Part shown: piece by piece, positions 21,401 through 32,473 of the stretch
How positions within the stretch are numbered: position 1 is the stretch's first letter
Layout of the letters: every line of letters starts with the position of its first letter
Assembly: GCA_947579605.1 (NCBI GenBank)
Contig: OX388307.1
Location: 12,005,237-12,069,236, forward strand
Reading direction: 5' to 3'
Length of the DNA stretch: 64,000 bases
From: Athripsodes cinereus
Taxonomy: Eukaryota; Arthropoda; Insecta; Trichoptera; Leptoceridae
Notes under the pieces: generated by a model
Told to the model about the DNA's origin: nothing
The model's database searches: none
Seen by the model: only the letters and a program-made list of their open reading frames with translations
Position numbers and translations under genes: made by a program

Positions 21401-23724
21401 ATGTGTGTTCCGTGTGCCTCAAAGCATTTAAAAGAAAGGAGCAGTTAACTTTGCATTTTGTTATTCATTCTGGAGAGAAAAGACACATCTGCCAAGAATG
21501 TGGTAAAGGTGAGCGGGTTTTACAAATATTATTGTGTCAATACTCGGTTGTTAATGCCCATGACTATAAGCAAATGTATGTTATGTCCATTGTAGCCATA
21601 TTTACTTTAGTAGGGAAACCAATGCACTCTTTATGAACTCTTATCCATTTTGCTTTGGATCGTAAAATTATTTGCTTGCAAATACCAGAAGAACAAATAA
21701 CTTCATTGTATAAGAACTAACAAGACACAAAGGCTCTCCATAATCTTTTACCAAACAATTCTGCAGTTTTTCGTACATACAAAGAAGATGAGAGTATTGA
21801 AAAACTGATGAAACACGCCAGCTTGAAGACCCAGAGGCAGAATAATAATATGTTGGATTGCTCAAATCAAGCAGGCTGTAAATCCTCAATTCACAGTGTG
21901 GTGCACCTAGGGAATGCAATCTCGACTCGAGATTGACAAATCGAGATCTCTTCTCAAAATTTGAATTCGAGATTGAGTCATTCGAGATCTCGTCAAATAA
22001 TTCGACGAGATTTCGCGAGATCTCGACTAAATCGAGATTAGACTACTTTTTAAAAATACCTTATTTGTTCAAAAAATGTTAAATTACATAAAAAAAAACT
22101 ACATACATATGTTACTGTTATAGTTTTTGTAAATAAAACACAATAATAATTGAGCATAAATTTTAAAATTCAACTTTTATTAGGTACAAAAAAAGGTAAG
22201 TGCTGAGTCTCCATTACACTCTCCAAATTTTAGTGTACTAAATATCTTAGCATGCTGAGTTTGTAAAGGCAGATATGCGTTTACACTATACAAACTCTGC
22301 ATGCTACAACATTTAGTGCACTGAAATTTGGGGAATGTAATGGGCACACTAGAAGAGATATCTATACGTATAACTCTGTTGTGCGTATCAATCATGTTTG
22401 CAAGACTTGACCAGCGAGTTTTACAGTCTAGTGTCAGTTGGAGGGGTTTTTCTATTTCATCCTAGATAAAAAGCTGTAGGACATCATTCTTTGTCGGCGA
22501 GTTCTTAAAAAGCTTGACCAGTTTTTTAAGTTTCGATATAATTAATCGATATTCCAAAGCCAAATCTACTTGCCTTAATGGAAATGAAAAAAAAAATCCA
22601 AAGGCATCGTTGTCATCCTCATCATCACTTCTATCATCTCCATCTGATTCTATATTAAGCTGTCCATCTTTTTCTACCGACCTTAACAAATCTTCTTCCT
22701 CAAGCTTAGCACTTGATTCAATTTACTTGTAATTACTTCCATATACACTTGGCTTGAATTGTTCTCAGAAATAATTATTTCACTTGGTTAACTATCCAAT
22801 GTTTAAATAGTAATTAGTGAAGTAAGCTATCAAATTTGGAGAAAGCTAATAAAACAATATTTTAATAATAAGTTTATTTTTCATGCTCAGTCCCGATCTC
22901 GATTGTGATCTCGATTGATTTGGTCGAGATCTCGAACGATATTTTAAAAACGAGATTACCTAGCTTCGAGATTCAATCTCGAAAAATTACTCGAGATCTC
23001 GCGAGATCGAGATTGCATTCCCTAGGTGCACCTAGCTGAGAACAGAAGAGGACATCACGAGGGTTTTCCATGGCTATCGAAGAGAATTGGAAAAAATACT
23101 AAAGACAGAGAGAGAAAGAGACAGAAAATGTGTCACATCATAGATACATACTTTATATTGATAGAGATGTTGTAGTTTATGTGAAATGTATCATTAAATT
23201 TGTTACATTTAGATATGAACAGATCAGTTTTGTCAAAATACTAATATACTTACATAATTTTCATTTTGTTTTTGTTTGAATTACTTAATTAATATTTATG
23301 AAAATAGGATAAATGTTTATTTACATTATTATCTTCATGTGTGATATCAAATTTTGTATCGGTAATTTAAAAATATTACAATAAAAATGAGGGTAGTACT
23401 AAGTATGTACAATCATGTCAATGTGTCCTGATTAGATGTAAGAAATCACATCATAGTAATAATCTCACCACTGCATATCATCCTAATATTTTAAATATTG
23501 TATTGTTTTGTAACACTGTTATACAATGATGATGTACTAAAAAAATAACATAAATAATAAATTATATTTCAGGATTCTACCGTAAGGATCATCTCCGTAA
23601 GCATACCAGGTCTCATATTGCCAGGCGTGTGAAAGCAGAGCTGAGTCAACAAGGAAGTGGTGGAGGAGCTGGGGGATCCCTGTTGTCTCTGGCTGTCCCT
23701 GCCCCAGCACCCCCACCCCCCTGA
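15410..23724 (+). CDS. C2H2 zinc-finger transcription factor, seven exons, 517 aa
   Basis: Exons: 15410-15698, 17419-17670, 17756-17938, 18992-19197, 20372-20649, 21315-21508, 23573-23724. All introns are GT..AG, phases agree and the sum is 1,554 nt. Residues 1-310 are low-complexity (Gln, Asn, Ser, Thr), starting MNFSPFTGHFPATIPTIHQF. Exon 5 has a poly-Lys basic patch followed by KPRPKPGEIRLTTALDGS. Four C2H2 fingers follow from about residue 376: YCCPECHMAYPERGM.., FICDICNAALKRKDH.., YVCSVCLKAFKRKEQ.., HICQECGKGFYRKDH.., with NPERP and SGEKR linkers between fingers 2-3 and 3-4. The tail is Gly- and Pro-rich. It is a nuclear DNA-binding protein by family. The finger region resembles my recollection of the insect l(3)neo38 factor, a tentative match. 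ATG 15410 has A at -3; exon 5 also begins with an in-frame ATG. AATAAA lies at 23869-23874. Introns 1, 3, 4, 5 and 6 hold transposon sequence. Confidence 0.88.
15990..16790 (+). mobile_element. Decayed Mutator-like (MULE) element in intron 1
   Basis: A frame at 16323-16475 reads DPHEVFVISYQINDDYENNA and ends VVHLDATYKIT before a stop. The V-x-HLDATYK-T motif is the first catalytic Asp block of MULE transposases. On both sides lie repeated words: CGGCAAAT- and CCGGCAGAA-type on the left (16132-16285), GCCGGTCAAATAAT-type on the right (16577-16635), with more near 16721. These look like the remains of long repeat-bearing terminal inverted repeats. Limits are approximate and no 9-bp duplication was found. 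Confidence 0.7.
17168..17232. repeat. Short inverted repeat (hairpin) in intron 1
   Basis: Arms of about 24 bp containing TTTGCCA and GCGAATCAATA pair across a short AT loop. It is likely a MITE remnant; a structured RNA is possible but unsupported. Confidence 0.5.
17980..18933 (-). mobile_element. Mariner/Tc1-type element in intron 3 with transposase relic
   Basis: Ends GGGTGTCTCAGATTGTTTTT and the complement of GGGTGTTTCATATTGTTTTT are flanked by TA (17978-17979 and about 18934). The minus strand (18810-18418) keeps MSPQRAFYVRAFYKN, then SANLIKQWMRKFEQTGN. This is the N-terminal helix-turn-helix region (DUF4817-like) of a mariner-related transposase. The catalytic core is gone or heavily mutated. 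Without it intron 3 would be about 100 bp. Confidence 0.82.
19505..20215 (+). mobile_element. R1-clade non-LTR retrotransposon remnant in intron 4
   Basis: In the plus-strand frame, QLVTGHGELKAKLSELGLGD is followed by DPWCACRTGA, a stop, and SAGHILWECPLMMDARN. The spaced Cys-x-Cys..His....Cys pattern after a LVTGHG motif is the C-terminal zinc-binding region of R1/TRAS-type ORF2 proteins. Upstream text (VIAGVLPADLEVLESVARRK and on) fits the RNase H to C-terminal linker of the same clade. Stops and frame breaks show it is dead. Ends are approximate. Confidence 0.75.
20826..20947 (-). mobile_element. Inverted 5'-truncated retrotransposon tail with 12-bp TSD
   Basis: Read on the minus strand it matches the last ~35 codons of the element at 1-1391 (SWEEVTRLAQARSE..RRLVSALCSREE). 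Perfect 12-bp duplications ATTGATCACAAT lie at 20814-20825 and 20948-20959. It lies in intron 5 of the zinc-finger gene. Confidence 0.93.
21151..21220. repeat. Small inverted repeat in intron 5
   Basis: GCACATCATCA and TGATGATGTGC form the arms, followed by GAATAAAATAAATAAATA. A related GATGTGCAAGATGAATAAAT string occurs at about 57523. It may be the 3' end of a retroelement or a small MITE. Confidence 0.35.
21908..23024 (-). mobile_element. hAT element in intron 6, 1,117 bp, TSD GGTGCACC
   Basis: Ends TAGGGAATGCAATCTCGA and its complement, with 8-bp duplication GGTGCACC (itself palindromic) at 21900-21907 and 23025-23032. Both subterminal regions are arrays of CGAGATCTCG-like palindromes. 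The minus strand (22689-22390) keeps KLVKLFKNSPTKNDVLQL, a stop, then LQLTLDCKTRWSSLANMI, a recognisable hAT transposase segment. Most of the transposase is missing, so the copy is dead. A nested palindromic MITE sits at 22211-22342. Confidence 0.93.
22211..22342. mobile_element. Palindromic MITE nested in the hAT element
   Basis: Arms of about 55 bp begin CCATTACA and contain TAGCATGC and GAGTTTGTA, pairing imperfectly over almost the full length. It interrupts the transposase relic just after its KTRW motif. Confidence 0.6.
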
Positions 23725-25491
23725 CCCCTGCCAGGCCTCCCCACCCAGACTAAGCCCATAGACTTTCTGGCTTTTGTGTCTGCGGCTAAGGATGCCTTTT
23801 AATTGACATATTACATTTACAGTTATTCTTTTAACACATTACAGGATAGTACCTGAAATTTAAAAATTAATAAAGTACAAAGTAACAGAATATAAGCAGA
23901 TGCATAACTACTTGTATATTGTATTACCTACATCAAATCTAATAATAGTGATGCAACGTGTACCACATTACTATTCCAGATGGAATTTTGTGATCCATGT
24001 TACATGTAGGCTTTCTGTGGAAGGATATATTATAAATTATATATTATTATACTTATAACTAATCCTAGTCCTAATCCTAATAATAGGCACCCGACATACA
24101 TACCAGTTTATTAAACTGCCATCACATACATATACCTACTAACGAATTGGGTTGTCTAATTCCAATCACGTGTCAGTTACACAATGACTGCTACGTGTAG
24201 TGTGCACTCCGATGAAGCTACACTCTGGAGTGGTGTGTACTCTGTATCAAAACACTGTTGTGTTGTACAGCTGCACAGTTGAGCAATTGTTAGCATGGTG
24301 ATAGTTCTTAATTCAAGCATTCGTTCGAAATATGTCAAGTATTTATATTGATTGATAAATTTATTGAATAAAACAAGACAATCATGTGTATCAAATATAA
24401 ATACACTTTTTATTACCCAAACTACAATTTGTTTATTTAAAAAGAAATGAAGTGCTTACATAAAATGTATGAACTTAAAATGCATAAAACAAATACAATA
24501 TGTAATAAATATGACAAGTGTATACGAGGATAAGTTAACTTACATATGTATCTGAATCTATGTAATATAAATTAAAATCAAGAAAGTGATTACCACCACA
24601 GTATGTGTTGAATGTGTTTAGTTGGTAACCTGCTCGCAGTAAGTAGAGGGGATATATTCTTTAAATACAACTAAGAATAGATATTATTGTAACAATTTAT
24701 TACTAAACAAAACTAAATTATAAAGCTGTAGCTAGCTGCCTTGTGGTGAGAATAATCTCTACCTTTATTTCATTGGCAATATATATCTGTGTATTGTCTA
24801 CTTTGATTTGTGTGTATAGATGATAAGTATATTTTTCATTGGTAATCAATTGTAGGCCCGGCCTATTGATGATTGCGAACGTGCGAAGCAGTCTGTGAAC
24901 TGAATTTCTTTTAGAATGAATCAGAAACATTGTGATATTAAGAGTGTATTCAGAGTAGGTATATCTATTCTCTATTTACATATGTTGTTGTGTTAGAGAT
25001 AACTGTATACTGTGTATGTCACATGATCATCATTCATATTGCATTTCTTTTAACAAGCTACTGGATCCTAAAATAAATTATTGCAACACCAATTAAATCA
25101 ATATTTCATCACATAATAATTATTGAATTTAGATTGAATAATATTTCATACAATGATTGCTGTCTAGCAAAAAAGAAAATAATGAACATATTCTTGGTAG
25201 ATATTTAAAGAAATGGTTTAATTTTAACAAATTGTTCCATGCATAAGGTTGAAAAATTGGAGGGTTGAGAAAAAAATATTGTGTTATTTACTTTTATTAC
25301 AACTATGGTTTGTTACATGTTTTATTGATTTTTTATATTATTTTGAAATCTAGTCTTTTTATTATGAAATAAGTTTATAAAATATTACAATCAATGTAGA
25401 AATTTTAATATTGAATCTAGTCTTTTTATTTATTTAAGGTTGTGATATTTTTTAAACAATATTTATTAGGTTCAATTCTTTCTTATACTAT
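23725..25491 (+). other. 3' UTR of the zinc-finger gene, then AT-rich intergenic DNA
   Basis: AATAAA at 23869-23874 is the first candidate polyadenylation signal, about 145 bp after the stop. No gene is seen further on. Confidence 0.5.
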
Positions 25492-25605
25492 GTATGTATG
25501 TTGGATGATTTATTTCGCGCCGTTTAATGGAGCATCCGTCTCAAGGGTGCAAGAAACTACAATGGAAGAGCAATGTCTTGAATTTGCTCCTGAACGATGT
25601 TATTG
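25492..25605 (-). mobile_element. CR1/L2-type retrotransposon 3' tail
   Basis: Read on the minus strand it ends GGCGCGAAATAAATCATCC plus a TACATACATA tail. It matches the tail at 38218-38340 and the 3' part of the element at 60926-61268. Confidence 0.75.
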
Positions 25606-25608
25606 ATT

Positions 25609-25705
25609 GGTATACATCTATACCTTCACGCCGTATCCCGAGTGGGGGTAGATAGAGAGAACGGAACTCTATATAGATCTATCCTTACATACTTCTTGCG
25701 CTTCT
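25609..25705 (-). mobile_element. RTE-like retrotransposon 3' tail
   Basis: Read on the minus strand it matches the 3' end of the element at 48713-51495 (AGAGAGAACGGAACGCC-type string on the opposite strand, ending in a CACGCCGTATCCC word and TATA repeats). It lies directly beside the CR1/L2 tail. Confidence 0.7.
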
Positions 25706-25710
25706 TCTAC

Positions 25711-28700
25711 ATTCATACATTTTCTCATACACACATGTCTATTTCTCTTACTTATATACACTTTTTATTTACAATAAAAATGCATTTGAGGGATGGTGTT
25801 TATTACTTATATCATTTAAATAAGTAGCTATCTTCCAATTGTCTTGCATAGTTTTAGTGTGAAACTAATTATTTATCGTAATTTAATTACATAGGTAGTG
25901 TTTCTGTAAAGTTGACTTTAATTTATTATTACATTAATTATTGTACCAAGTACTGGTTTAGTTTATTAATATTGTTTATAAGTTTTAATACTTTCCTTTT
26001 GTGATCAAACAACTATGTACCTACATTATATTTTTACTTACAATAGCTTAGGTATATTTGAGTAAATACATATTTAACATGACACTCTATATACATTACG
26101 GATGATTTAAGATTAAGTGCAAATTATGATATTAGGACCTAAGATCTAGTTATTAGATAGTCGATAAGCCAATTTTATTTTTTACATATTACATGCAAAT
26201 TTAAAACATACCTTCATAAAATCTGATATCTGATGGATGATAAAGATATTATTTGATTATGTCTATTTAGGTTTGTACCTAATACGCATATTTTGTTCAG
26301 AGTATGAAATGTTCTTGATAATATTTACTGTAAAACTTTTTGCAAAAAAAAAACTATTTTACAATTAGTTCTCACTCTTTTTGAATTATATGCTGCGACT
26401 TAAGATTGTGCAAATGAAGAAAGTAATATCGTTAACAACTTAATATTTTTTTCTGAATTTAAGAAGCTTTATAAAACGTAGTTTAAGTGAATACATGTTG
26501 AAGCAATAACATATAAGTATAGTAGCCTTAATTGACTTGTAGTAATTTGAGTGCATATGAAACATTGACTTAACCATTTTGTGTTTGTATGTGAATAATG
26601 AGCATGCCTTGTACGGGCACATATAGCACATGCACTTTGGGACACGAATTACGATTATTGGTTTCAGATACCTGTTATTGAAAATGTTATGTTAATGCAA
26701 ACATCATGGAAGTAAGCTTAGGTGTATCTAGTATATTACTTATTTTTAAGTTGGTATTATACAACATACATAAGTATTAACGGTAGCATTTGTCTTGTAG
26801 TGGATTGATAATAAAGTGATAAATGATTATTTATTAAATATATAATTATATAGATAAACAGATTCTCAATATTGCTTAGGATTAAGAATAGAAATAGTTT
26901 TTTACAATGAATGTGTTTGAATGCCAAAGGGTCTGTATTGTAGACATGGCTGTGAGTATTGAATATATCGAATATGTCGAAACGACAAAATGTATGATTG
27001 CATATAAAGCAAATTTTAAGAATATTGTGTACAACAACATTAAAATATACCAAAGAAATATTTCCCACGTAAAGAATAATTAATGTACAACTACAATGTA
27101 AGGAGCAGTGGGCAAACCAAAATATAGATGAGTAGAGTTGTTGATGCAATATGATTGATTTGAATTACAATAAAATGTAGAAATGGCTTTATTTAAGAAC
27201 ATGATTTTCCCATATGTAATATATGTATATTTACTAAAGTACCTAATGAAACAAATGATTGTTTTGATTTAAGTGAAGTAGTTCCAGGTCCACCGGGAGA
27301 GTCACACAGAGATGTGTGAGAGTGGGAGAGGTAGTTGTGGCTCTTAACTTGTTCATGCATACATAAATTATACATTATTTGAGTGTTAAACTACGCAGTG
27401 GCAATAATAATTATTATGATGAAGTAAAATTATGATAGAGTTTATATACATAAATGTAGAAATATGTATATATAATATACCTATGTTTGTGATAATTCAA
27501 CTAAAAGATTAATAAATTGTTAGAAGTAAATAAGAAAGAATCCATATTTTTGTCATGGTTTTTGCCTCTGCGTTTCGTTTGCTATGCTTATAAAGTTACA
27601 CCTACATCAACTAATAATTTATCAAATATAAAATGTTAGTATTTTTGTAAAAGAAGTATTAATTTTTTGAAAGAGTTTCTATAGGATAATTTTGTAATCT
27701 AATAATGGATAAACCAAAATAGTACAAAATATAAAGCCATTGCACATAATATTAATAATAATATAAGATGGGATACAAAACTTGTACAATATTCTTTATA
27801 AAATGTAAAATAGTAAATACACATAGGTACCTGCAACTTTATCATATTGCAGCACATATATATCGGCAAGGCCCAAAAACCATAGACATGACATTACCAA
27901 TCAGATTGACAAAGCCCGGTTCACATGTTCAGTATTATTTTATTGATAATACCACCCTTAGACAATGCCGCAGAAATAATCTTTCTCTTAAAATAAAATA
28001 TGCCTGTACACACGTTTTCGCCTTCTGCATACTCACACACAATATTGTTAAAAATGTTTAAAATTACTGAAATAAATACACGCAATCCATAATGTGAACT
28101 GACTTTTCTAATATAAAATTTTAAGATTTGAAGCTACAATTTGTTTTTTACTCAAATCTACGTGCGATTTCTGTGTTTTTTTATAACTAAGTACAAGTTA
28201 TAAGTGTTACCTTAGTGTTAAATATATTATTTTAGTGATGTACTTATTTACATATCTTGCCGATAATGTAACTTTTTAATTGCAAAAACAAAATATTTAA
28301 TTTCACTATTACGGATAATAATAATTTTTTGCAGTCTTTATTTCCTCATGCATGATATTTTTTCCTTTTGAAGAAACAAAAGTAGCCAGCATAATTAAAA
28401 AAAAGAAGATATTGTATGCAAAATAAACAAATAACTATTGCTTTATTAGATATTGCATTTAATTGCTTTAAATACAGATAAAAGCAAATTTTATTAATTT
28501 TGGTGATAGTAAACATCTAATAAAAGGAAAAACAATGAAATTGTACATCTAATAAAAGGAAAAATAATGAAATTATTCATAATTTTGTTAATATAGATTC
28601 TTTTTTTTCTTAAAATATAATCAAAACTTTGTATTTTCTTTAGATAATATTCCGAAGTGTTACATGGACACTGTTTGTACGTAGCGAGAGTTAAGGTTAT

Positions 28701-29884
28701 TATTAAAATTAAAATTTAATAGTTATAAAGTGATGTGAAATGAATATCATTGAATAATTATATTAAAAATACACAGAACATAACTTTAAATCATAAATTA
28801 TTCCGAAATGGCATTCATATATTTTTGTAATGCAGGTTAAGGTGAAAGGACACTGGTTTTTCTTAGAATGATTTTGAGCCTTGCTGATATATATCGTTAC
28901 GCCCAAAATGTAATATTGGATCCGTAAAATTGACGTTCTACAGGAGAGCCAAATTAAAGGAAAAAATTGCATAATTTTACTATTCATTAAAACAGAATTC
29001 ATGTGTTTACATAGTAGTATGTGAATGAAATGATATTATTATGAAACAAGTGATATAATACAAAACATTATAAATATGTATATATGTAAAAAATGATTTT
29101 TGTAAAATCTGTAGATCAATTGTTACATTTTGGGTTTGACAATAATATGTATATACAAATATGTATATAAAAATAAATTCTATTCAACACCAGAAAGGCT
29201 AAATAGGGGAGTACAATAGATCAACAATCAACATTATAAGTTGCAGTGCAGAATGCACCCCATTTAATAAATAAATATATTATTCTATTAGGTGTATGGG
29301 ACTGCAATTGCAATATACTCCTATGTACACATTCACCACACAGTACACTTAGTATGCCTTGTGTATTGTATTGATTAACCGTGTATTGTATTTTAAACCG
29401 CTTATAGTTACCAATGGACATGAAATATTGTATTTTATATATATCATACTACTTAGTAGATCTTGTTTCAATATTTCATTCCTAGTCTTTCGTCCATTGT
29501 TTAGATTATGCAGTTTTGCCAATAATGTGCTTCCTTCTAATTTTTGTGTAGCCACTATTTGCTTATTTCAAATAAATATGGATTTATTTCAATTCAGTAA
29601 TTTTATTTATTCCCCCTTCCCCCACTTTGTACGAACATTAAAAGTAAAAAATGTATGTCTGTAAAAGGAATCAAAGGAGGCAATATATAAGTTGTCAAAA
29701 GATATTTTTACCACCATAAAATTAGAAGATAAATCATGCATCATAGGTTCAAATGATATGTGAATATCTTGTAATTGCTTATCTTTGTGATTCATATTAT
29801 ATTATAATCTAAATTTTCGTTTGGTGGTATATTTGTAAAAAATAAATTAAGTACCTACCTAAATCATTATTTTTATTTAGAGAT
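25711..29884. other. AT-rich intergenic DNA, nothing coding recognised
   Basis: Only short chance frames. A slightly GC-richer patch at 27270-27340 is not convincingly coding. At 28513-28576 a 32-bp unit beginning ACATCTAATAAAAGG is duplicated in tandem. Confidence 0.45.
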
Positions 29885-30125
29885 ATGTGAGGTCCAGGAT
29901 GTTGTTGGTTGGGGAAGATAACGCCGAAGATTATGGTATGAACACGTCCAGAGGATGGGTAACACCATAATCCCAAATATTGGACTACCTGATGGACGAC
30001 GCCTACCAGGAAGACCCCCTAAACGATGGAAGGACAGCTGGGCCTCCACATCGCAAGAGGACCCTCCTGCATGAACAGACCTCTGGGTCTAAAAAAAGAT
30101 TAAGAAGAAGAAGATTAATTTTATC
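29885..30125 (+). mobile_element. 5'-truncated RTE-like retrotransposon, 3' end
   Basis: Frames give RYEHVQRMGNTIIPNIGLPD then GRRLPGRPPKRWKDSW, the conserved C-terminal part of RTE-like RT proteins, then an AAG-rich tail typical of 3' termini. A second piece of this family is at 60400-60492. Confidence 0.8.
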
Positions 30126-30370
30126 AAACTGCTATGTCAATCAAAATTTTATTATGTCTATCCTTAGAATAATAATTACATATTCTCGTTTATCTTAAAG
30201 ACATAATAAAAAGTCGACACTTTCTTGAAAATCGTGCCACCTGAGATAATGATAAATTGGTAAGAGTTGTCCCCATAGAATAATAAATACATTATTATAC
30301 TAAAGTAGCTCTCCTTTCTAAAGCATCTGGCATTTTATCTACCATAGTTATAATGTATTTATATATATAT

Positions 30371-31694
30371 AAATCAAATCGACGGTCCCTACGTATATGT
30401 GCGTAAGTGACATTTTTGACAAAATCGCTTTTTTTACACTAAGTATCTTAAAATATCGTAAATTTTCATTGATGAAATAATTGGGTCAAAATTTTGGATA
30501 TTTGACCCTTTTTTGAAACGTATATGTGCGTAAGTGCACCAAATAATTTAAAGACGCCGGCGTTATATCTGAGTAAGTGACTTTAAGCCGATATACGTCG
30601 GACATCCTGATGCATTGTTTGGTGTAAGCCAGCGCATGTGCCATACATATATAAAATATTATATACATTATATAAAGATGAATGTACCTTAATAAATTCC
30701 TCTAACCGTAATAACAATAAGTATTTCATCATAAATAATGCCAATGTTATTGCAACAGACAAAATAATATTGGTACAGTATACATATATATTGAAAGGTA
30801 TTTATTTTCACTGATTGATAAGACGAAATTGTTATTTTTCTAGAAGTCTTATTATTAATAAAACATTGTACTTTTATCCATGTTTGAAAAAATGTTTCGT
30901 TATTTTGATCTAACTTTCCTTAGTGAAAAGAATCTGCTAAATATTACTTTGTTATTAAGCAAAATCCAATTTCATACACAAAACAAAGGAAGATAACTAG
31001 TAATACAGTAATATTACACAAGTGCACAATGCCCACGAAAAGTATAAATTTAATATGAGTACCCATTTGATTTTATTATTACAAATTACATTTATTTTCT
31101 TTAAGATATCTGCACATACATATTCACTAAATTGCTAGTGTATGTCACTTACTCACATATACGTCGGATCAAATAAAGGTTTGTGAAAATACTAACAAGG
31201 AAGAAACTACGTTAATTCTGAGTCCAGAAATGACAACCATTCTTGGTTTATTATAAAATAAGTTCGTATTGTCATTAAATATAAATATTTTAAGTAAATA
31301 GTTAGAACCATGTCAATATATGCCTTGAAAACACAATAGTATTATCCCGGCGTATAACAACTCAAGTGGTAGTTAAGCTGGTAGATGTTGTTTTGTTTCC
31401 GACGTATATGTGAGTAAGTGCTAAATTTCTAAAAATATTGCATTTGTAAAGAAATTAAATACGCAGTAATATTACACACATTAATTGAATAATACCTGCC
31501 AATTTTCAAGTAAATATGTCGAATAGAAAAAAAGTTATGTCAAAAAAACTACATAGAAACTTTAAATCGCTCTGGTGTAAAATTTAGGTTTGTGCACTTA
31601 CGCACATATACGTAGGGAGCGTCGAAATGATCTTTCATTCATGAGGTGCATGTTGTACATGCATTTCGGATGAAAATTAGATCATACAGTCTTC
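30371..31694. repeat. Short hairpin repeat, copy 1, interrupted by a larger element
   Basis: The 75-bp unit seen whole at 48526-48600 is present here as 30371-30379 plus 31625-31694. It is nearly palindromic (ATGATCT..TGCATGT..TACATGCA..AGATCAT) and both copies end in GTCTTC followed by (AT)n. The element at 30380-31624 sits inside it. Confidence 0.75.
30380..31624. mobile_element. 1.25-kb element with iterated ACGTATATGTGCGTAAGTG motif, unclassified
   Basis: Terminal inverted repeats start CGACG, then TCCCTACG, then the 19-mer ACGTATATGTGCGTAAGTG. That 19-mer or a close variant recurs at 30391-30409, 30518-30536, 30561-30580 (diverged), 31402-31420 and, inverted, at 31146-31164 and 31595-31613. 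AAAT lies at 30376-30379 and 31625-31628; removing the element plus one AAAT gives the uninterrupted repeat seen at 48526. If the ends are taken one base wider the duplication is AA. No frame of meaningful length exists, so it is non-autonomous or a relic. The superfamily is not recognised. Confidence 0.8.
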
Positions 31695-32443
31695 ATATAT
31701 ATATATATTAATACATGTTAATATAAATTATGTCCCTCCACACACAATTACTTGTATTTTAGTCAGAAGTGCAAAGCCTTGTTCTTATAAAATGTCTGGT
31801 CTATCCTCTACATTGCAGATTCTACATCATTTTTTAAAATTAGCGCTATATCAATTAGGATTCGTTGTCTATGATTTGAGCAGCCAATGTAATGTGTTCC
31901 AAAGTTATATGACTGGTATCATTTGGTCAAGAGATAATAGCTTTAATGTCAGTTGTTTTTAAGACATAAATTCAGGTACATGAATGATTATTTTCAAACT
32001 GAACGGTCATAATTGAAATTTAGTTTCTTTTTCTCTTTTACTTTTGACGTTTCGTATTTTTTTGAGTTGGCTCGTGCTGGTAAGTTTAAATATTGTTACA
32101 TAAAAATAAATTAATAACGCAACAGTTGTGACTTAATTAAAATTTGATATAAATTATAATGGAAAACGTAATAACTGTGTTTTCATGTAGTGTTATTTGG
32201 CGCCTGTATTAACATCGCTAGTGTATTGAAATAAACAGTGTCAAGTATGTAAGTTTTACAGACTATTTTCTTAGCGTGTTTGCCGATCATATATAAATCA
32301 AAACTACGAAATGTAGATTGGTCTGTTGAAAGATTAAAACTACTGGTATTTATGATTTAAATAATATAATTTATTTAAAATAATACATTGGTTATGGTAC
32401 TGCATAAATATATCATATTATTTTCTTTAAAATTTTCAGTTAA
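31695..32443 (+). promoter_or_regulatory. 5' flank of the Spd-2-like gene
   Basis: AT-rich with no gene. A TTTTCAG at 32433-32439 just before the first coding ATG may be the acceptor of a 5' UTR intron, so the promoter may lie further upstream. No core promoter motif is convincing. Confidence 0.3.
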
Positions 32444-32473
32444 ATGATTTTGATGATCAAAAAATATGAATAA
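32444..32473 (+). promoter_or_regulatory. Nine-residue upstream ORF overlapping the Spd-2 start
   Basis: ATG at 32444 encodes MILMIKKYE and stops at 32471-32473, eight bases past the first base of the main ATG (32466). Initiation here would not read into the main frame, so it could lower translation if the leader begins near 32440. Confidence 0.35.

Noticed and set aside
26757..27149. 130-codon minus-strand frame with hydrophobic stretches
   Set aside because: AT-rich chance frame without start context, splice signals or recognisable family.
27193..27375. GC-richer patch with a GPPGE-like translation, considered as an exon
   Set aside because: The frame is interrupted, splice sites are poor, and nothing connects to it.
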